Assembly: GCA_001775965.1 (NCBI GenBank)
Contig: MEZG01000022.1
Location: 10,139 to 25,916, forward strand
DNA: 15,778 nucleotides
Reading direction: 5' to 3'
From: Candidatus Bathyarchaeota archaeon RBG_13_60_20
Lineage (GTDB): Archaea; Thermoproteota; Bathyarchaeia; TCS64
Shown here: positions 13,714 to 15,778 of the stretch, in pieces
Position numbering within the stretch: position 1 is the stretch's first letter
Layout: every line of letters begins with the position of its first letter
The notes under the pieces: generated by a model
What the model saw: the letters and a program-made list of their open reading frames with translations, nothing else
What the model was told of the DNA's origin: nothing
The model's database searches: none
Made by a program: the position numbers and the translations under genes

Positions 13714-14553
13714 CTAGATGGGCACCCACCCGAAGGTCACCAGGCTCAGCCCCAGGTTCATCAGGATCAGAGCCACGAAGCCGTATGTGGCCGCCATCTG
13801 CAGGGTCCGCCCCCCCTTCAAACCGGCGGTGAAGGCGCGCCACATCTGGCCCCCGTCCAGGGGCCCTATGGGCAGCATGTTCATCATGGCCAGGTTGATA
13901 CTGATGAAGTACAGCCAGTTCAGAAAGATGAGCAACTGCGTTGGCAGCGCCCCCCCTAACACGATGAACACAGGTATGATGAGCAGCCCCGTCAACAGGT
14001 TGATCATGCTTCCGATGGCGAACACCCGCATCTTGCTCATGGTAGAGGCCCCCTCCATGCCCTCCTCGTCGGGCTCCACGGCGCCCCCGAAGGTAACCAC
14101 AGCGAACATCACAGCCGCGCTCTTCACCGGAATGCCCTCCACGACGCACATGAGGCCGTGGCCCAGCTCATGGGTCAGGATCACGACGCCGGCGGCCAGC
14201 AGGAACCAGGGGAGGCTGCCCACGCTTATGGTGACCCCAGGGATGAGGGGCTGTACAGGCGAGGCCTGCTCAGGCTTGAACACGAAGCTCCACAGGTTCC
14301 TCGCGAGGATGAAGGTGATGAAGCTCGCCTGGCCTACGCTGGCGGCGACCCCCACGTTGCCGAGCACCCTCCACGCGCTGGGCCTCCACCCGCCGATCCT
14401 CCCGATGAGCTTGTTAAGCCTCGTGGACTTGTACAGCGCGTAGAAGGGCTGGACGTCCCACCCCCGCTCCTCCAGCCTCAGCCGCTTAGCGGCCACGTAG
14501 AACGCCATCCAGGCTGCTATTAGGAGGGTGAGGGTCAGGGTTTGATCGGCCAT
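13714..14553 (-). CDS. M50-family intramembrane zinc metalloprotease (site-2-protease-like)
   Basis: 279 residues. Polytopic membrane protein with the zinc motif HELGH (128-132) in one TM helix and the third-ligand motif NMLPIGPLDGG (225-235, D233) in a later one, which is diagnostic of the M50 site-2 proteases. These cut membrane proteins inside the bilayer, often anchored regulators; the substrate is unknown, and no anti-sigma-like target would be expected in an archaeon. An N-terminal helix (about 5-21) and a cytoplasmic-looking basic stretch (22-65) precede the core; no PDZ domain is visible between the two motifs. The ATG at 14553 is preferred over longer in-frame starts because the TATA element is centred 27-28 bases upstream and the extra residues are low-complexity, non-hydrophobic sequence. 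Confidence 0.92.
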   Translation of the reverse strand: MADQTLTLTLLIAAWMAFYVAAKRLRLEERGWDVQPFYALYKSTRLNKLIGRIGGWRPSAWRVLGNVGVAASVGQASFITFILARNLWSFVFKPEQASPVQPLIPGVTISVGSLPWFLLAAGVVILTHELGHGLMCVVEGIPVKSAAVMFAVVTFGGAVEPDEEGMEGASTMSKMRVFAIGSMINLLTGLLIIPVFIVLGGALPTQLLIFLNWLYFISINLAMMNMLPIGPLDGGQMWRAFTAGLKGGRTLQMAATYGFVALILMNLGLSLVTFGWVPI

Positions 14554-14576
14554 GCAGCAGATATGAGTGAGCCTTG

Positions 14577-14584
14577 AAATATAA
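14577..14584. promoter_or_regulatory. Single TATA element centred between two divergent genes
   Basis: AAATATAA on plus and TTATATTT on minus. Its midpoint (14580.5) is 27.5 bases from both the minus-strand ATG (14553) and the plus-strand GTG (14608), so one site appears to serve two leaderless transcripts. No second TATA-like element is seen between the genes. Confidence 0.6.
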
Positions 14585-14607
14585 GGCGACCGTAAGGTGA
14601 GTGGCGG

Positions 14608-15294
14608 GTGGACGGATTGGAGGTGACCTACGGAGAGGCCCACTGGAGGCTCCTGGAGGGGCTTCGCGCAGAGGCTCTGAGCATGGTGAGGCCCCTGGTC
14701 GCCGCCCACTTGGAGCCCATCGTCTACGGGAGCATAGCCAGGGGCGACGTGAACCAGCGCAGCGACGTGGACATATACGTTCCGCGGCCCCCCGCCCCGG
14801 CATTACTGGAGGCCGCGCTGGAGAGGGGCGGTGTGAGGCTGACCAGCAGGGAGATTATCCAGGCGACCCCCAGCTACGTGGCCAAGGCGTACCTCTACAC
14901 AGGCGAGAGGAGGGGCTACAGCTACCCGCTGGTGGACCCCAGGCCCAGCGAGGCAGAGTTCTACTCGTTCGCCGGCGCCCTCGACCATCAGGGGCTCCTG
15001 CAAGGGCTCAGGGTGCCCGGCGTGGACAAGAGGCTCATGCTCATAGAGCCCACCGACGCGGGGCACGCTGAGTCCCCTGTGAAGGGGGTCGAGGGGGCGG
15101 TGGCTGCCAAACTGGGGGTGGACATCCGAATCGTCCTGGAGAGGGTTAGGACCCTGGAGAGGCGGGGCAGGGTGGGCCGGACGGGCGTCTACCTGAAGCG
15201 TGAGCTGTCCTGGGATGAGGACGTGTCCACGGTCTTCATGGAGCTGGCTGAGAGCAGACCCGCTCTGCGTAGAAGGCTTAGAAAAAGAAGGTGA
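14608..15294 (+). CDS. Archaeal predicted nucleotidyltransferase
   Basis: 228 residues. GSIARGDVNQRSDVDIYV (41-58) is the nucleotidyltransferase signature with G41, S42, D53 and D55. The remainder, including the REIIQATPSYVAKAYLY segment (80-96), GVDKRLMLIEPTDAGHAES (about 138-156) and GRTGVYLKREL (191-201), matches what I recall of a conserved, archaea-wide family of predicted nucleotidyltransferases whose substrate is not established. The third catalytic carboxylate is not obvious. The start is GTG, fixed by the TATA element 27-28 bases upstream. It is unrelated in sequence outside the catalytic motif to the nucleotidyltransferase at 1885. It ends 3 bases before the dnaG stop, tail to tail. 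Confidence 0.85.
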   Translation: MDGLEVTYGEAHWRLLEGLRAEALSMVRPLVAAHLEPIVYGSIARGDVNQRSDVDIYVPRPPAPALLEAALERGGVRLTSREIIQATPSYVAKAYLYTGERRGYSYPLVDPRPSEAEFYSFAGALDHQGLLQGLRVPGVDKRLMLIEPTDAGHAESPVKGVEGAVAAKLGVDIRIVLERVRTLERRGRVGRTGVYLKRELSWDEDVSTVFMELAESRPALRRRLRKRR

Positions 15295-15297
15295 GGG

Positions 15298-15778
15298 TTA
15301 GCTCAGGTCCCGGAAGGACCTGACTTCCAGGCCTCGGGGTATCCTGACGCCCTCAGCCACCCGCTCACCCACGATGGTGCTTATGTTCCTCTCTTTGGCC
15401 GTGTCGATGAGCCTGCCCGTCACGATGCCGTCGAAGACCACAGTCGAGACGCCCTGGGCCTCTTTGAGCCTGTCAACCAGCTCGCTCACGGGTATCCTAG
15501 CCGCCTGGGAGCCGTCGCCCTTGAGTAGGACAGCCTCCAGGGTGCCCTTGAGGCTGTTAACGACGGGTACGAGCTCGCTCCTTGCCTTGGGCTCCTCCTC
15601 CGGTGGCGCCCTCCTGGCGGGGGCCTCCTTGGGCTCCTCAGGGGGCGCTCTTCTGGCGGGGGCTTCCTTGGGCTCCTCAAGGGGCACCCTCTTGGCGAGG
15701 GCCTCCCTTATCTCCTCGGGGGTCAGCTCCTCCACCTCCTTTCCCCTCGGGGCCCGGGCCACGTAGTTGGGCTTAGCT
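15298..15778 (-). CDS. dnaG: Archaeal DnaG-type primase, C-terminal part only
   Basis: The frame is open to the right edge, so only the last 159 residues are in the window; the TOPRIM catalytic domain lies outside. The sequence at the edge (AKPNYVARAPRGKEVEELT) and the end (VVFDGIVTGRLIDTAKERN and GERVAEGVRIPRGLEV) match the two conserved blocks at the end of archaeal DnaG proteins. Archaeal DnaG can make primers in some species and is also a subunit of the RNA exosome, where it helps bind poly(A)-rich RNA. Between the two blocks lies a repeated Pro/Ala/Arg/Glu linker. An internal GTG at 15760-15762 is not the start, since homology continues upstream of it. Confidence 0.88.
   Translation of the reverse strand, partial: AKPNYVARAPRGKEVEELTPEEIREALAKRVPLEEPKEAPARRAPPEEPKEAPARRAPPEEEPKARSELVPVVNSLKGTLEAVLLKGDGSQAARIPVSELVDRLKEAQGVSTVVFDGIVTGRLIDTAKERNISTIVGERVAEGVRIPRGLEVRSFRDLS
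15585..15705. repeat. Tandem repeat in the dnaG linker
   Basis: The 13-base block CCTTGGGCTCCTC recurs at 15585, 15627 and 15666, giving about 2.5 to 3 copies of a 39-42 base unit. It encodes repeats of EEPKEAPARRAPP, a charged, probably disordered linker. All spacings are multiples of three, so the frame is kept. Confidence 0.75.

Noticed and set aside
1..15778. CRISPR arrays, insertion sequences, attachment sites and tRNA genes
   Set aside because: I saw no regularly spaced repeats, transposase or integrase motifs, terminal repeats, or tRNA-like T-arm sequences in the gene-free stretches.

Overview
The window looks like chromosomal DNA of an archaeon, probably thermophilic and possibly of the TACK group. 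Four things point this way: a nurA-herA-mre11-rad50 DNA-end-processing cluster, an archaeal-type 7S (SRP) RNA, the C-terminal end of an archaeal-type DnaG, and TATA-box promoters lying about 25-28 bases upstream of start codons (leaderless or nearly so). Genes inside the operon instead have overlapping stops and starts and Shine-Dalgarno-like GGTG/GGAG motifs. Most of the window is GC-rich; roughly 1.8-3.8 kb is a clearly AT-richer island. The assignment below domain level is inference.

Layout. 1-558: 3' part of an HD-superfamily phosphohydrolase, convergent with an MFS transporter (584-1777, minus). 1.8-3.8 kb: AT-richer segment with a stand-alone nucleotidyltransferase (plus) facing a signal-peptide/multi-TM surface protein of unknown family (minus). 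3.8-5.4 kb: a divergent M14-type metallocarboxypeptidase-like protein and a small acidic four-CxxC zinc protein (both minus). 5.4-5.86 kb: no confident gene, but a hairpin and a GC-rich patch. 5857-6048: a tiny Cys-rich protein (plus) whose stop overlaps the rad50 stop.

The core is 6045-12267 on the minus strand: 7S RNA, then nurA, herA, mre11 and rad50, in transcription order. HerA (hexameric DNA translocase) and NurA (nuclease) form the resection motor; Mre11-Rad50 opens and tethers DNA ends. The 7S RNA ends directly against the nurA ATG, and I see no separate TATA box for nurA, so the repair operon may be fed by read-through from the 7S promoter. rad50 carries an apparent one-base frameshift. 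Even after repair it would be short, without a zinc hook, and with a degenerate ABC signature.

12.3-15.8 kb: a second MFS transporter (plus) with an operator-like inverted repeat in its promoter; an M50 site-2-protease-like intramembrane metalloprotease (minus) and an archaeal nucleotidyltransferase (plus) that appear to share one exactly central TATA element; and the C-terminal part of DnaG (minus), running off the right edge, with a tandemly repeated charged linker.
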